The notes under the pieces: generated by a model
Seen by the model: only the letters and a program-made list of their open reading frames with translations
What the model was told of the DNA's origin: nothing
Databases searched by the model: none
NCBI GenBank assembly: GCA_025517565.1
Contig: JAOPKD010000001.1
Coordinates: 186,001 to 250,000, forward strand
From: Halapricum hydrolyticum
GTDB lineage: Archaea > Halobacteriota > Halobacteria > Halobacteriales > Haloarculaceae
Reading direction: 5' to 3'
Length of the DNA stretch: 64,000 nucleotides
Translations under genes and position numbers: made by a program
Shown: positions 44,351 to 53,119 of the stretch, piece by piece
Layout: each line of letters starts with the position of its first letter
How positions within the stretch are numbered: position 1 is the stretch's first letter

Positions 44351-45121
44351 CTAGAGGGCGACCACAACCGCGGCCCCGAGCAGTGCAGCCCCGAGCACCG
44401 CCGGCAGCACTCCGATCGTCGCCTGTTCGAGCGCGACGCCTCGCTCCCGCGAGTCGGCGATCAGGAACCGACGGATGCCGTCGCCGTTAATCCGAACGTT
44501 GACCTCGCCGGCGCGACTGCCCGCGGACGGATCGTAGTGGGCGTGCCCGTAGACGTAGCAGTCCTCGCCGGGATCGAGTCGTCGCTCGACGAACCGCTGT
44601 TCGTTCCCGAGCGTGATCTCCACGGGACCGACGTCGACGCTCTCGTCTTGCGGTTCGACGTCGGAGTGTGCGTCGACAAAGTCCCGGATCCGTTCGGGCG
44701 GCGTCGTCCCCGCCGGGACAGTCATCGTCTGCTCCTCGAGGTGGCGGACCGAGCCAGCGGGTTCGACCCGACAGCTGGCGGTGTCGTCCTCCAGCCGGAA
44801 GGGGCCACCGCGAAGCCCCGTCGCGAGCGTCTTCCAGTATTGCCTCCCGGTGCCTGAATTACCGGTCGTTTCGGACTGCTGGACCTCCCACTCGCAGACG
44901 AGCGATTCGGCCCCGGAGAACGGCGCCTCGACGATTCCCTTTTCGGGTCGGGCGGTCCCGACGACCTCGACCGGACCCGGGTCGTTCGCGGCGTCGGCGA
45001 CCGCAAGCGGCTCGCCACGATAGATCCGGAGTGCGAACCACAGTTCGCGAGCCCCCAGGCCGAAGAGAGCGATTCCCACCGCGGCGAGGACGCCCGGGAC
45101 GAGCAGGTCAGCGAGTGCCAT
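44351..45121 (-). CDS. GIDE-domain (E3 ligase-like) membrane protein
   Basis: A 256-residue protein with N- and C-terminal membrane helices (LLVPGVLAAVGIALFGLGA at the start; VLPAVLGAALLGAAVVVAL at the end). The soluble middle matches the GIDE domain found in MUL1-type proteins and in haloarchaeal proteins called E3 ubiquitin ligase, for example VVGTARPEKGIVEAPFSG and LVCEWEVQQ. No RING domain is present. The start is ATG 45121; the frame to 45499 continues into Arg-rich sequence and is not used. Confidence 0.8.
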   Translation of the reverse strand: MALADLLVPGVLAAVGIALFGLGARELWFALRIYRGEPLAVADAANDPGPVEVVGTARPEKGIVEAPFSGAESLVCEWEVQQSETTGNSGTGRQYWKTLATGLRGGPFRLEDDTASCRVEPAGSVRHLEEQTMTVPAGTTPPERIRDFVDAHSDVEPQDESVDVGPVEITLGNEQRFVERRLDPGEDCYVYGHAHYDPSAGSRAGEVNVRINGDGIRRFLIADSRERGVALEQATIGVLPAVLGAALLGAAVVVAL

Positions 45122-45207
45122 TGCCGGCGGTTCTCGGCCCGCCAACATGGTCCTGTCGGAGGCGTGCTCGACGCGAGACTTTAGTTCGGCCCGCCGAAGG
45201 AGGGAGT

Positions 45208-46458
45208 ATGGACGAAGAACACGGTTTCGATGGCGTGACCCGGCTCGCGGCAGCCCTCGAGACGTTCCGGGAGGCGGTGACGCCCCTGGGTCGAACGCAG
45301 CGACGCGGGCTGGCAGCGGCCGAGCGGCGCGTCCTCGCGACGCCCGTCGACGCCCGGCGATCGGTGCCGCACTTCGAGCGGGCGGCGATGGACGGCTACG
45401 CCGTGCGGGCGAGCGACACCTTCGACGCGACCGATCGATCTCCCGTCGCGCTCGATCGGTTCGAGGTCGGGGCCGGATCGGTCGCGCCCGGCCAGGCACA
45501 GTGGGTCCACACCGGCAGTCCGCTCCCCGCGGGGGCCGACGCGGTCGTCAAGGTGGAAGAGACGACCCGCCGGGACGACCAGGTCGAGATCGAGACGGCC
45601 GTCGCCGAAGGAACGAACGTCGCACCGGTCGGTGAAGACGTCCGCGAGGAGCAACGTCTCTTCGAGGCGGGCCATCAGCTCCGGCCCTCGGATCTGGGAC
45701 TGCTGAAGGCGACCGGCGTCCGCGAGGTCGAGGTCTACGAGCGCCCGACCGTCGGCGTCGTCCCGACCGGCGACGAACTCGTGCAGGACGGTCCCGAACC
45801 CGGCGAGGTCGTCGAGACCAACGGGTTCACCGTCTCGCGCTACGTCGAGCGCTGGGGCGGGACGGCGACCTACCGCCAGATCGTCTCGGACGATCCGGCC
45901 GCGCTCCGCTCGGCAATCCAGCGCGATCTCACGAAAGACGTCGTCGTCACCAACGGCGGCTCGTCGGTCGGCAAGCGCGACCACCTGGCGGACGTGATCG
46001 ACGACCTGGGCGAGATCCTGTTCCACGGCGTCGCGGTCAAGCCCGGTCACCCCGTCGGCGCGGGGCTCGTCGAGGACACGCCCGTGCTCATGCTGCCGGG
46101 TTATCCCGTCTCGACGATCGTCGGCGCAGTCCAGCTGCTGCGACCGCTGCTCAAGCACGTCGGTCACCTGCCGGTGCGTAAGCCGCCGGCTGTCGAAGCG
46201 AAGCTGGCTCGAAAGATCCCCAGCGAGATCGGCGCGCGGACGTTCGCACGCGTCTCGCTGGAGACTGAGGATGCAGGGGACAGCGGAGCTGACGACACGG
46301 GAGACGGCGAGACGATCGCCGAGCCGACGCGGGCCAGCGGCGCGGGCGTGCTCTCGAGCGTCGCGCTGGCGGACGGGTGGGTCGTCGTGCCCGAGTCCCG
46401 GGAGGGGATCCCGGCCGGCGAGACAGTGGCAGCCGAGAACTGGGAGTACGATGAGTGA
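45208..46458 (+). CDS. moeA: Molybdopterin molybdenumtransferase MoeA (first copy)
   Basis: A 416-residue MoeA protein that inserts molybdenum or tungsten into molybdopterin-AMP. Characteristic strings are AAMDGYAVRASD, VHTGSPLPAGADAV, VGVVPTGDELV, TNGGSSVGKRDHL and HGVAVKPGHPVGAGL. A preceding purine-rich AGGAGGGAGT supports ATG 45208. It overlaps the next gene by 8 bp. Confidence 0.94.
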   Translation: MDEEHGFDGVTRLAAALETFREAVTPLGRTQRRGLAAAERRVLATPVDARRSVPHFERAAMDGYAVRASDTFDATDRSPVALDRFEVGAGSVAPGQAQWVHTGSPLPAGADAVVKVEETTRRDDQVEIETAVAEGTNVAPVGEDVREEQRLFEAGHQLRPSDLGLLKATGVREVEVYERPTVGVVPTGDELVQDGPEPGEVVETNGFTVSRYVERWGGTATYRQIVSDDPAALRSAIQRDLTKDVVVTNGGSSVGKRDHLADVIDDLGEILFHGVAVKPGHPVGAGLVEDTPVLMLPGYPVSTIVGAVQLLRPLLKHVGHLPVRKPPAVEAKLARKIPSEIGARTFARVSLETEDAGDSGADDTGDGETIAEPTRASGAGVLSSVALADGWVVVPESREGIPAGETVAAENWEYDE

Positions 46459-48337
46459 CCGCGTCGAGTTCCGGGACCTGACGGACCCGGAGATGGCCCG
46501 TGAGACGATCGCCGGGCTCGATCTCGGCGGCGGGACGGAGACGGTCCCGCTGACCGAGGCCAGGGGTCGCGTGCTGGCCGAGCGAGTGGATGCGACGATC
46601 GACGTGCCCGGCTTCGACCGGGCGAGCATGGACGGATACGCGGTCTCGGCACGGGAGACGTTCGGGGCCGGCGAGACTGACCCAGTCACCCTCGAAATCG
46701 GCGGGGAAGTTCACGCTGGTGAACCGCCGGACGTCGAGGTACGCGACGGGACCGCAGTCGAGATCTCGACGGGAGCAGTCATGCCACAGGGGGCCGACGC
46801 GGTGGTCCCCGTCGAACGGACGAGCCCGGAGGGCGATCGCGTGGCGGTCCGGACGGCGGTCACGCCGGGCGAGAACGTCATGCTCGCCGGTGCGGACATC
46901 GCGGCCGGCGAGCGAGCGCTCGGCCCGGGGACGGAGCTCACGGCCCGCGAGATCGGCCTGCTCGCCGCGCTGGGCGTCGCATCCGTCCCGGTTCGGTCGA
47001 AGCCGCGGGTCGGGATCGTCTCGACCGGTGAGGAACTCGTCCGGCCCGGCGAAGAGCTCGACCACGCGGCGGGGCAGATCTACGACGTCAACACCCACAC
47101 CGTCGCCGCGGGCGTCGAAGCGGCCGGCGGCGAGCCGGTCACCTACCCTCACGCCGGCGACGACCTCGACGAACTCGAATCGGTCCTCCGGACGGCCGCC
47201 GAGGAGTGCGATCTCGTCCTCTCCTCTGGATCGACCAGCGCCTCGACCGTTGACGTGATCTATCGCGTCGTCGAGGACCTGGGCGAGCTGCTGCTGCACG
47301 GCGTCGCGGTCAAACCCGGCCGGCCGATGCTCGTCGGCCGGTTCGAATCAGCCGCGTACGTCGGCCTGCCCGGCTATCCGGTGTCGGCACTGACGATCTT
47401 CCGGACGTTCGTCGCGCCGGCGATTCGCGAGACTGCGGGTCTGCCCGAACCGACGACGGCGACGGCGACCGGCGAGATGGCGGTGCGCGAGCGCTACGAG
47501 GAGGGGCGGCTCCGGTACGTGCCAGTGGGACTGGTGACCGACGGCGACGGTCGGACGCTCGTCTATCCCGTGGACAAGGGCAGCGGCGCGACGACGTCGC
47601 TGACGGCCGCCGACGGCGTCGTCGCGATGGCGCCCGACGTCAGCGAACTCGCCGCCGGGGAACCGGTCGAGGTCGAACTGTTTTCCCCGTCGGTCAGGGC
47701 GCCGTCGCTGCTGGGCGTCGGCGAAGACGATCCAGCACTGTCGCGACTACTCGATCGCGTCGATCGACCTCGCTATCTGGCCGACGGATCCCGGGTCGGA
47801 CGCCGGTGGCTCGAAGACGGGATCTCGGACGTGGCCGTCCTCGCCGGTCCGATCGATCCCCCCGAGGAAGCAGTCGAGATCGGCTCGTGGGCTCGCGAGT
47901 GGGGACTGGTCGTGCCACGCGATCCGGCCGAGAGCGACGGTCTCGAATCGCTCCTCGATGGTGAGCTGTCGTTCGTCAACCGACCGGGAGACAGCGGGCT
48001 GCGGGCGACCTTCGACGACGCCCTCGAAGAACTCGAAGCCGAACGGGAAACCAGCCGGGGGGAGCTGGCCCGGGCGATCACCGGCTACGAGCGGACGGCC
48101 CGGGCCCACGAGAGCCCCGCTCGGATGGTCGCCCGCGGCGACGCGGACGCGGGACTGGGACTGCGTGTCTCGGCCGACCGTCTCGGTCTCGGGTTCGTCT
48201 CGCTCGGCCACGAAACGGTCCGAGTCGTCGCAAAACCCGATCGGGCGGACAAGTCCGGCGCCCAACAACTCGCGGATGCACTCGAAAACAGCGACGTATT
48301 CGGATCGCTGGCGGGATACGAGCGATCCGATAGCTAG
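46451..48337 (+). CDS. moeA2: MoeA fused to a periplasmic-binding-protein-like domain
   Basis: A 628-residue protein. Residues 1-400 are MoeA (ASMDGYAVSA, STGAVMPQGADAVVP, VGIVSTGEELV, SSGSTSASTVDV, HGVAVKPGRPMLVG). Residues about 410-628 resemble the PBP-like domain found in archaeal MoeA/LysR-type proteins (LSRLLDRVDRPRYLADGSRV and LRVSADRLGLGFVSLGHE). It starts at ATG 46451, overlapping the first moeA stop, so both are expected in one operon. Confidence 0.92.
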   Translation: MSDRVEFRDLTDPEMARETIAGLDLGGGTETVPLTEARGRVLAERVDATIDVPGFDRASMDGYAVSARETFGAGETDPVTLEIGGEVHAGEPPDVEVRDGTAVEISTGAVMPQGADAVVPVERTSPEGDRVAVRTAVTPGENVMLAGADIAAGERALGPGTELTAREIGLLAALGVASVPVRSKPRVGIVSTGEELVRPGEELDHAAGQIYDVNTHTVAAGVEAAGGEPVTYPHAGDDLDELESVLRTAAEECDLVLSSGSTSASTVDVIYRVVEDLGELLLHGVAVKPGRPMLVGRFESAAYVGLPGYPVSALTIFRTFVAPAIRETAGLPEPTTATATGEMAVRERYEEGRLRYVPVGLVTDGDGRTLVYPVDKGSGATTSLTAADGVVAMAPDVSELAAGEPVEVELFSPSVRAPSLLGVGEDDPALSRLLDRVDRPRYLADGSRVGRRWLEDGISDVAVLAGPIDPPEEAVEIGSWAREWGLVVPRDPAESDGLESLLDGELSFVNRPGDSGLRATFDDALEELEAERETSRGELARAITGYERTARAHESPARMVARGDADAGLGLRVSADRLGLGFVSLGHETVRVVAKPDRADKSGAQQLADALENSDVFGSLAGYERSDS

Positions 48338-48352
48338 CTGTCGTGGACGACC

Positions 48353-48489
48353 CGGGTCACTGCCGGTCCGCCCAGCGGGTCACTGCCGGTCCGCCCAGCG
48401 GGTCACTACCGATCCGTCCAGCGGGTCACTACCGATCCGTCCAGCGGGTCACTACCGATCCGTCCAGCAGGTCACTACCGATCCGTCTG
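48353..48489. repeat. Six tandem 23-bp repeats
   Basis: Copies begin at 48353, 48376, 48399, 48422, 48445 and 48468. The unit is cgggtcact followed by gccggtccgcccag (two copies) or accgatccgtccag (the later copies). The array lies between the convergent moeA2 and HAD genes. The last copy provides the stop codon of the HAD gene. Confidence 0.92.
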
Positions 48490-49152
48490 TCCGCCGTCGG
48501 CTGCCCGAGCCTGCCCGGCCAGGTCCTGCAGTCCATCGAGACGGTCGACGCGGTGATCCGCCAGGACGCAGTGTCCGCGCTCGGCGGGGTCAAACCGCTC
48601 GACGTGTGCGGCGTCGAGGCCGGCGTTCCAGGCCGCGCCGATATCCGAGGGGCTGTCCCCGACCAGGACCGTCTCCCCGCCGGAGGCATCGAGATCATCG
48701 AGCGCCCGGTGGACCGGGTTCGGATCGGGCTTCCAGCCGACGTCGTCGCCACAGCAGACGACGGTGTCGAACCAGTCGGCGATGTCGAGGCGATCGAGCA
48801 CGGCCTCGGTGAGCGGCGGCTGGCTGTGAGTGACGACGCCGACCGGCCCGTCGAGGTCGGCGAGCAGTCGCTCGGCGTCGTCGTAGAGGTAGGTCGCCTC
48901 GGCGCGGCGGATCGGATCCTCGATCTCGTGGAAGAGTTCCCAGAACGGCTCGGGGTCGATCCCCCACTGTCGGAGTTGGGCGTTGCGCGAGCCGCCGAAC
49001 CCGTGCCAGAGTGCCCGCACCTGTTCGTCGGTAAACTCGCGACCGAGGCGGTCGCCGATCTCGTCGAAGACCCGGCGCGAATGGGCGGGATCGACGTCGA
49101 TCAGCGTCCCGTCGAGGTCGAACAGCCACGCGTTGTAGGCCACACTCGCCAT
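48475..49152 (-). CDS. HAD superfamily phosphatase (haloacid dehalogenase-like hydrolase)
   Basis: A 225-residue enzyme with HAD motifs: DLDGTLIDVD (motif I, nucleophile Asp), VVTHSQPP (motif II Thr/Ser) and GDSPSDIGAAW (motif IV), with a cap helix region between. The subfamily is that of PGP/beta-phosphoglucomutase-like phosphatases; the substrate is unknown. The start is ATG 49152. The last 15 codons run to a stop codon within the 23-bp repeat, so the C-terminus (ARAADGGQTDR) may have been altered by the repeat. Confidence 0.88.
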   Translation of the reverse strand: MASVAYNAWLFDLDGTLIDVDPAHSRRVFDEIGDRLGREFTDEQVRALWHGFGGSRNAQLRQWGIDPEPFWELFHEIEDPIRRAEATYLYDDAERLLADLDGPVGVVTHSQPPLTEAVLDRLDIADWFDTVVCCGDDVGWKPDPNPVHRALDDLDASGGETVLVGDSPSDIGAAWNAGLDAAHVERFDPAERGHCVLADHRVDRLDGLQDLAGQARAADGGQTDR

Positions 49153-49235
49153 CGGAACCGTCGATAGGTGGTCTCGGAGTAAGAGCCTTGCGCCGGGGCG
49201 AAACGTTGAGGCGTATCGAGTTCTCACGCCGGATA

Positions 49236-50054
49236 ATGAACGTCGCAGTTCTGACTGTCGGCGACGAGCTTCTCTCAGGGGATACCGAAAATACCAACGG
49301 CACGTGGCTCGCACGCGAGCTGACCGAGCGCGGGGCCGACGTCCGGCGGATCCTGGCACTGCCAGACGACCGCGAGGCGATCGCCGACAGCGTCGCCCGC
49401 CACAGCGACGCCTTCGACGCCGTGATCGTCACCGGCGGGATCGGCGGGACACCGGACGACGTGACCGTCGAGGCCGTCGCCGACGCGTTCGATCGCGACC
49501 TCGTCGTCAGCGAGCAGGCGCGCGCCCGAATCGAACAGCGCCTCTCCGAGATCAGCGAGTCCGTCCCGGAACTGGACCTCGACGTCGAGACGGAGGCGTC
49601 GGTCCCGAGCGGGGCCGAGCCGCTCGCCAATCCCGAGGGACTGGCACCTGGCTGTCGGCTGGACAACGTCTACGTGCTGCCGGGGATCCCCGGCGAGATG
49701 AAAGCCATGTTCGAGACGATCGCCGACGACTTCGTGGGCGACCTCGACTCGCGGTTTCTATACACCGTCCAGCCGGAGGCGAACATCGTCTCCGAGTTGC
49801 GTGCCGTCCGCGAGCGCTTCGACGTCCGGGTCGGTTGCTATCCCGACCGGGAAGCACGACACAACCGGCTCAAGCTGACCGGGAGCGACGAGCAGTCGCT
49901 CGACGCGGCAACCGAGTGGTTGCTCGATGCGATCGACGCCAGCGAGACGCCGAGCGAAGCGAGGGGTCTCGAATGGCGAGCGGTGAATGAAACGAACCGC
50001 GAGCAGCGAGACGCCAAGCGAAGCGAGGGGTCTCGAATGGCGAGCGGTGAATGA
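49236..50054 (+). CDS. CinA/MoaB-like domain protein with frameshifted tail
   Basis: A 272-residue frame of which about 235 residues are the CinA N-terminal (MoaB/MogA-fold) domain: VLTVGDELLSGDTENTNG, VIVTGGIGGTPDD and YVLPGIPGEMKAMFE. After residue 235 the frame enters a tandem 64-bp duplication (49941-50068), passes into ...EARGLEWRAVNETNREQ and stops early at 50054. Removing the two repeat units restores a natural end in frame: SETPVEREWDPDDEPAGGPE with TGA at 50129-50131. The function may survive because the core domain is intact. Confidence 0.85.
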   Translation: MNVAVLTVGDELLSGDTENTNGTWLARELTERGADVRRILALPDDREAIADSVARHSDAFDAVIVTGGIGGTPDDVTVEAVADAFDRDLVVSEQARARIEQRLSEISESVPELDLDVETEASVPSGAEPLANPEGLAPGCRLDNVYVLPGIPGEMKAMFETIADDFVGDLDSRFLYTVQPEANIVSELRAVRERFDVRVGCYPDREARHNRLKLTGSDEQSLDAATEWLLDAIDASETPSEARGLEWRAVNETNREQRDAKRSEGSRMASGE

Positions 50055-50079
50055 AACGAACCGCGAGCAGCGAGACGCC
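49941..50079. repeat. 64-bp direct tandem duplication
   Basis: The string agcgagacgcc occurs at 49941, 50005 and 50069. The two 64-bp units between them differ at one base (cgagcgaag versus aagcgaag). The inserted length of 128 is not a multiple of three, so it shifts the frame of the CinA-like gene. Confidence 0.92.
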
Positions 50080-50254
50080 GGTCGAGCGCGAGTGGGATCC
50101 AGACGACGAACCGGCCGGCGGCCCCGAGTGATCGCAAAGTCCCAAACCGTTCGTCACCCAGCCGACGGGAAACGCTGCCGGAGAGAAATATCTCATCATG
50201 GCAGACAGTACCAAATTCATTCAAAATGATTTATTACCATAGACGTCGTACATT

Positions 50255-50640
50255 CACTTCCCGTTGGAAAACGGGGACACACCGGACGACGCATCTCGGA
50301 ACTCCCGTCAGGGACAAAGGGATGCGTTCGGGGCACAACCAAGCGTCCTGTAACAGGGATCCGAGGTCACAGCCCTGAAGGAGAACCACAGCAGTCCACA
50401 ACCGGTCCGGCCGGCCGGATCGGCGCGAAGGCCAACTACCGGATGTCGCGTAAGTGACATTCGGGAACCCGGCACGCTGGCAAAAGCTGGTGCAAGCCCA
50501 GCCAAAGTCCGCAAGGACAGGGCCGATGGAAACTCGGCTACAGCCGGCACACGTGTCGGCAGGGCCGAACGGACTGTGGAAAACGGCTCCTGTCCGGGTC
50601 CAAACCGTGTCAACGGGTTTTCGCGCTACTTTCTTCGACA
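50255..50640 (+). ncRNA. Candidate structured noncoding RNA
   Basis: At least five hairpins with stable loops follow each other on this strand: CCCGTT-GGAA-AACGGG (50260-50275); an 11-bp stem closed by GTAA (50439-50464, with one or two G-T pairs); GTCC-GCAA-GGAC (50507-50518); GCCGA/TCGGC around TGGAAAC (50522-50538); and a 7-bp stem with CACG loop (50543-50560). GACGCATC (50288-50295) also pairs at long range with GATGCGTT (50321-50328). Three of the loops are GNRA tetraloops. An AT-rich ttatta near 50,230 may be its promoter. I could not match it to RNase P RNA, 7S RNA or a group II intron. Confidence 0.5.
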
Positions 50641-50666
50641 GTTACACCGTCGTCTGGAGGACAGTC

Positions 50667-50726
50667 GCGGACAGCATGGTACGCGACAAGAAAACGGCGG
50701 ACAGCGTGGTACGCAACAAGAGAAAC
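50667..50726 (+). repeat. Two 30-bp direct repeats
   Basis: GCGGACAGC(A/G)TGGTACGC occurs at 50667 and 50697, followed by similar A-rich ends, with a period of 30 bp and a few mismatches. Confidence 0.7.
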
Positions 50727-50761
50727 AACACGTACAGACCCGGCCCGAACCAGCCTCCGGT

Positions 50762-52522
50762 TCAGGTGATCTGATAGACGCGCGCTTCGTAGGGCCGGAG
50801 ATCGAATTCGGTGGGATCGTCGTCGGCGTCGGCGTAGTTGCTGATCAGCAGTTCCGGATCGTCCGTGTCGAGGTTCGGCGGCAGCGTGAACACCTCATTG
50901 TGTGCGAACACGTTGAGCACGACGAGTACCCCGCGGTCACCGAGCGTGCGGAGGTACGCGAAGATGTGCGGGTGATCCTCGTAGAGGAGATGGAAGTCAC
51001 CGTAGACGAGCGTATCGTTATCCTCGCGCAACTCGATCAGTTCGCGGTAGTAGTGCCAGATCGAGTCCTCGTTTTCCCGGGCGTCTTCGACGTTGATCCG
51101 CTCGTAGTTGGGATTGACCTTGATCCAGGGCTCGCCCTCGGTGAATCCGGCGTTTTCCTCGTCGGACCACTGGACTGGCGTCCGAGAGTTATCTCGACTG
51201 CGGTGTTTGACGACGTGCTTGACGTCCTCGAAGCCGACGTCGTGGCGTTCCATCAGCTCCTCGGTCTGCTGGATCGCCTCGACGTCCCGCAGCTCGTCGA
51301 AACTCTCCCATTCGACGTTGGTCATGCCGATCTCTTCGCCCTGATAGATGAACGGCGTCCCCTGGAGGGTGAACTGCAGGGTCGCCAGTAGCTTCGCCGA
51401 CGCGACCCGGAAGAAGCCGCTGTCGCCGAACCGCGAGACCGTCCGCGGGTGGTCGTGATTCCCGAGGTAGTTGGCGTTCCAGCCCTCGCCATCGAGGCCG
51501 ATCTGCCAGCGCGTCAGTACGTCCCGGAGGTCGTTCAGATCCCAGTCGTTAAAAAGCGTATCCGGGTCGTCCAGATCGTCGAGCTCGTGGAGTTCGACGT
51601 CGACGTCCTGCAGATCCCACTTCCCGCCGGGCCTGTAGGGGATGTCGGCGTGCTCGAAGTGGACGATCATGTTCAGGCCGTCGCCGTCCTCCCCGCAGTA
51701 CTGCTTTGCCTCCTCGACACCACAGCCGGGCATCTCCGCGACTGTCATCATGTCGTACTCGGCGAACACGTCGTCGTACATCCCGGAGATGTACTCGTGG
51801 ACACGCGGCCCGTTGACTATGTGTTCCCAGCCGACCCAGCCGGGGTTCTCCTCGCCGTCCGGGAGCCCCTCAGTCTTGGAGATCAGGTTGATCACGTCGA
51901 GTCGGAACCCGTCGATCCCTTTCCCGAGCCACCAGTGGAGCATCTCGAAGATGTCCTCGCGGACATCCTCGTTTCGCCAGTTCAGATCGGGTTGTTTCTC
52001 GTCGAAGACGTGCAGGTAGTACTGTTCGCGCTCCTCGTCGTACTTCCAGGCTTTGCCGCCGAAAATCGATGTCCAGTTGTTCGGGAGTCCCCCGTCCTCG
52101 CGAGCGTCGCGCCAGTAGTAGTAGTCGGAATAGTCGCTGTCGGGGTCTTTGGACTTGAGGAACCACTCGTGCTCGTCGGACGTGTGGTTGAGCACCATGT
52201 CCATGATCAGCCGCATGTCGTGATCGTGGACGGTTTCGAGCAGTCGTTCCCAGTCGTCCATCGTCCCCATCTCGTCCATGATGGAATGGTAATCACGGAT
52301 GTCGTAGCCGTTGTCCGCGTTCGGCGAGTCGTAGACCGGACAGAGCCAGACCACGTCGACGCCGAGGTCGGCAAGATACGGCACTTTCTCGATGACGCCC
52401 TGCAGATCGCCGATGCCGTCTCCGTTGCTGTCGTTGAAGCTCCGCGGATAGATCTGGTAGACGACCGCTTCTTTCCACCACTCGCGATCGATTTCCTCGT
52501 CTCGCTGCGTGTCTGCGGCCAT
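50762..52522 (-). CDS. GH13 alpha-glucosidase / oligo-1,6-glucosidase
   Basis: A 586-residue glycoside hydrolase of family 13. Conserved regions are DVVWLCPVYDSPNADNGYD, MDMVLNHTSDEHEWF, GFRLDVINLI (nucleophile Asp209), TVAEMPG (acid/base Glu263) and GNHDHPRTVSRFG (transition-state Asp, about 337). The sequence style (MLHWWLGKGIDGF, LNWRNEDVR) is that of oligo-1,6-glucosidases and alpha-glucosidases, which act on maltose or isomaltose inside the cell. No signal peptide is present. The TATA-like AAATATAAT on this strand (52555-52563) lies about 33 bp upstream. Confidence 0.9.
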   Translation of the reverse strand: MAADTQRDEEIDREWWKEAVVYQIYPRSFNDSNGDGIGDLQGVIEKVPYLADLGVDVVWLCPVYDSPNADNGYDIRDYHSIMDEMGTMDDWERLLETVHDHDMRLIMDMVLNHTSDEHEWFLKSKDPDSDYSDYYYWRDAREDGGLPNNWTSIFGGKAWKYDEEREQYYLHVFDEKQPDLNWRNEDVREDIFEMLHWWLGKGIDGFRLDVINLISKTEGLPDGEENPGWVGWEHIVNGPRVHEYISGMYDDVFAEYDMMTVAEMPGCGVEEAKQYCGEDGDGLNMIVHFEHADIPYRPGGKWDLQDVDVELHELDDLDDPDTLFNDWDLNDLRDVLTRWQIGLDGEGWNANYLGNHDHPRTVSRFGDSGFFRVASAKLLATLQFTLQGTPFIYQGEEIGMTNVEWESFDELRDVEAIQQTEELMERHDVGFEDVKHVVKHRSRDNSRTPVQWSDEENAGFTEGEPWIKVNPNYERINVEDARENEDSIWHYYRELIELREDNDTLVYGDFHLLYEDHPHIFAYLRTLGDRGVLVVLNVFAHNEVFTLPPNLDTDDPELLISNYADADDDPTEFDLRPYEARVYQIT

Positions 52523-52554
52523 GGTGGTCTCTCATCCGATAGTAAGGGACCACA

Positions 52555-52563
52555 ATTATATTT
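52555..52563 (-). promoter_or_regulatory. TATA box of the GH13 glucosidase gene
   Basis: AAATATAAT read on the minus strand, 33-41 bases before the ATG at 52522, fits a nearly leaderless transcript. Confidence 0.5.
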
Positions 52564-52721
52564 GTTGATACGGCCGAGAACTACCGTGCGAATCAACAAC
52601 GACGGCCAACGAGACGCGCCGCCGACACGACCCACTGTCACCGACGACCAGCAGCCTCGCGTCACCGACACCCGATCGAACCACCACAGGAGCTAAACCG
52701 AAGCCACCCCTGGGACCGCGT

Positions 52722-53117
52722 ATGAGTGAGACGTACAACCGCGGGACGGTCGAGGACGTCGGCCGCTGGACGGAGTTCTCGGCCGGGATGTGGGCCTGGA
52801 TCTTCCACAAGTTCACCGGCTGGGTGCTCGTGGGATATCTGTTCACCCACATCGCCGTGTTGAGCACGGCGACTGCCTCTGACCCGACAGTCTACAACCA
52901 GACGCTCAGCGGGCTCGAGAGTTTGCTCGTCGTTCGGATCCTCGAAGTTGGACTGCTCGCCGTTGCTGTCTTCCACATCCTCAACGGCATCAGGCTGCTG
53001 CTGGTCGATCTGGGCATCGGACTGCAAGCCCAGGACAAGAGCTTCTACGCGTCGTTGATCCTGACGGGAGCCATCGCTGTCGCAAGCGTGCCGACGTTCC
53101 TCGCGGGGGCGTTCTGA
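52722..53117 (+). CDS. sdhC: Succinate dehydrogenase cytochrome b556 subunit
   Basis: A 131-residue membrane anchor with three helices. Likely heme-ligand histidines are in IFHKFTGW (His29) and [12 protein letters not shown]. It carries succinate-derived electrons to menaquinone with SdhD. It is first in the sdhCDBA operon and its stop is 2 bp before sdhD. Confidence 0.93.
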   Translation: MSETYNRGTVEDVGRWTEFSAGMWAWIFHKFTGWVLVGYLFTHIAVLSTATASDPTVYNQTLSGLESLLVVRILEVGLLAVAVFHILNGIRLLLVDLGIGLQAQDKSFYASLILTGAIAVASVPTFLAGAF

Positions 53118-53119
53118 CC

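Larger units (their letters stand above)
50132..50761 (+). other. Gene-free region with structured RNA candidate
   Basis: This 630-bp stretch between the CinA-like gene and the glycosidase has no convincing coding sequence. It starts with an AT-rich section (50,190-50,235) containing a promoter-like ttatta. The rest holds many hairpins (candidate ncRNA, listed separately) and two 30-bp direct repeats. Confidence 0.6.

Noticed and set aside
48353..48489. CRISPR array at the 23-bp repeats
   Set aside because: The units are contiguous without spacers; this is a minisatellite.
50255..50640. Identification of the structured region as RNase P RNA, 7S RNA or a group II intron
   Set aside because: The RNase P core strings, the 7S apical loop and the group II 5' GUGYG and domain V hairpin could not be found, so no known name is given.
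50454..51391. Two open frames (50454-50774 and 50576-51391) in the structured region and into the glycosidase gene
   Set aside because: Neither shows a known family or a sensible end; the second runs antisense deep into the glucosidase gene. The hairpins fit better with RNA function.
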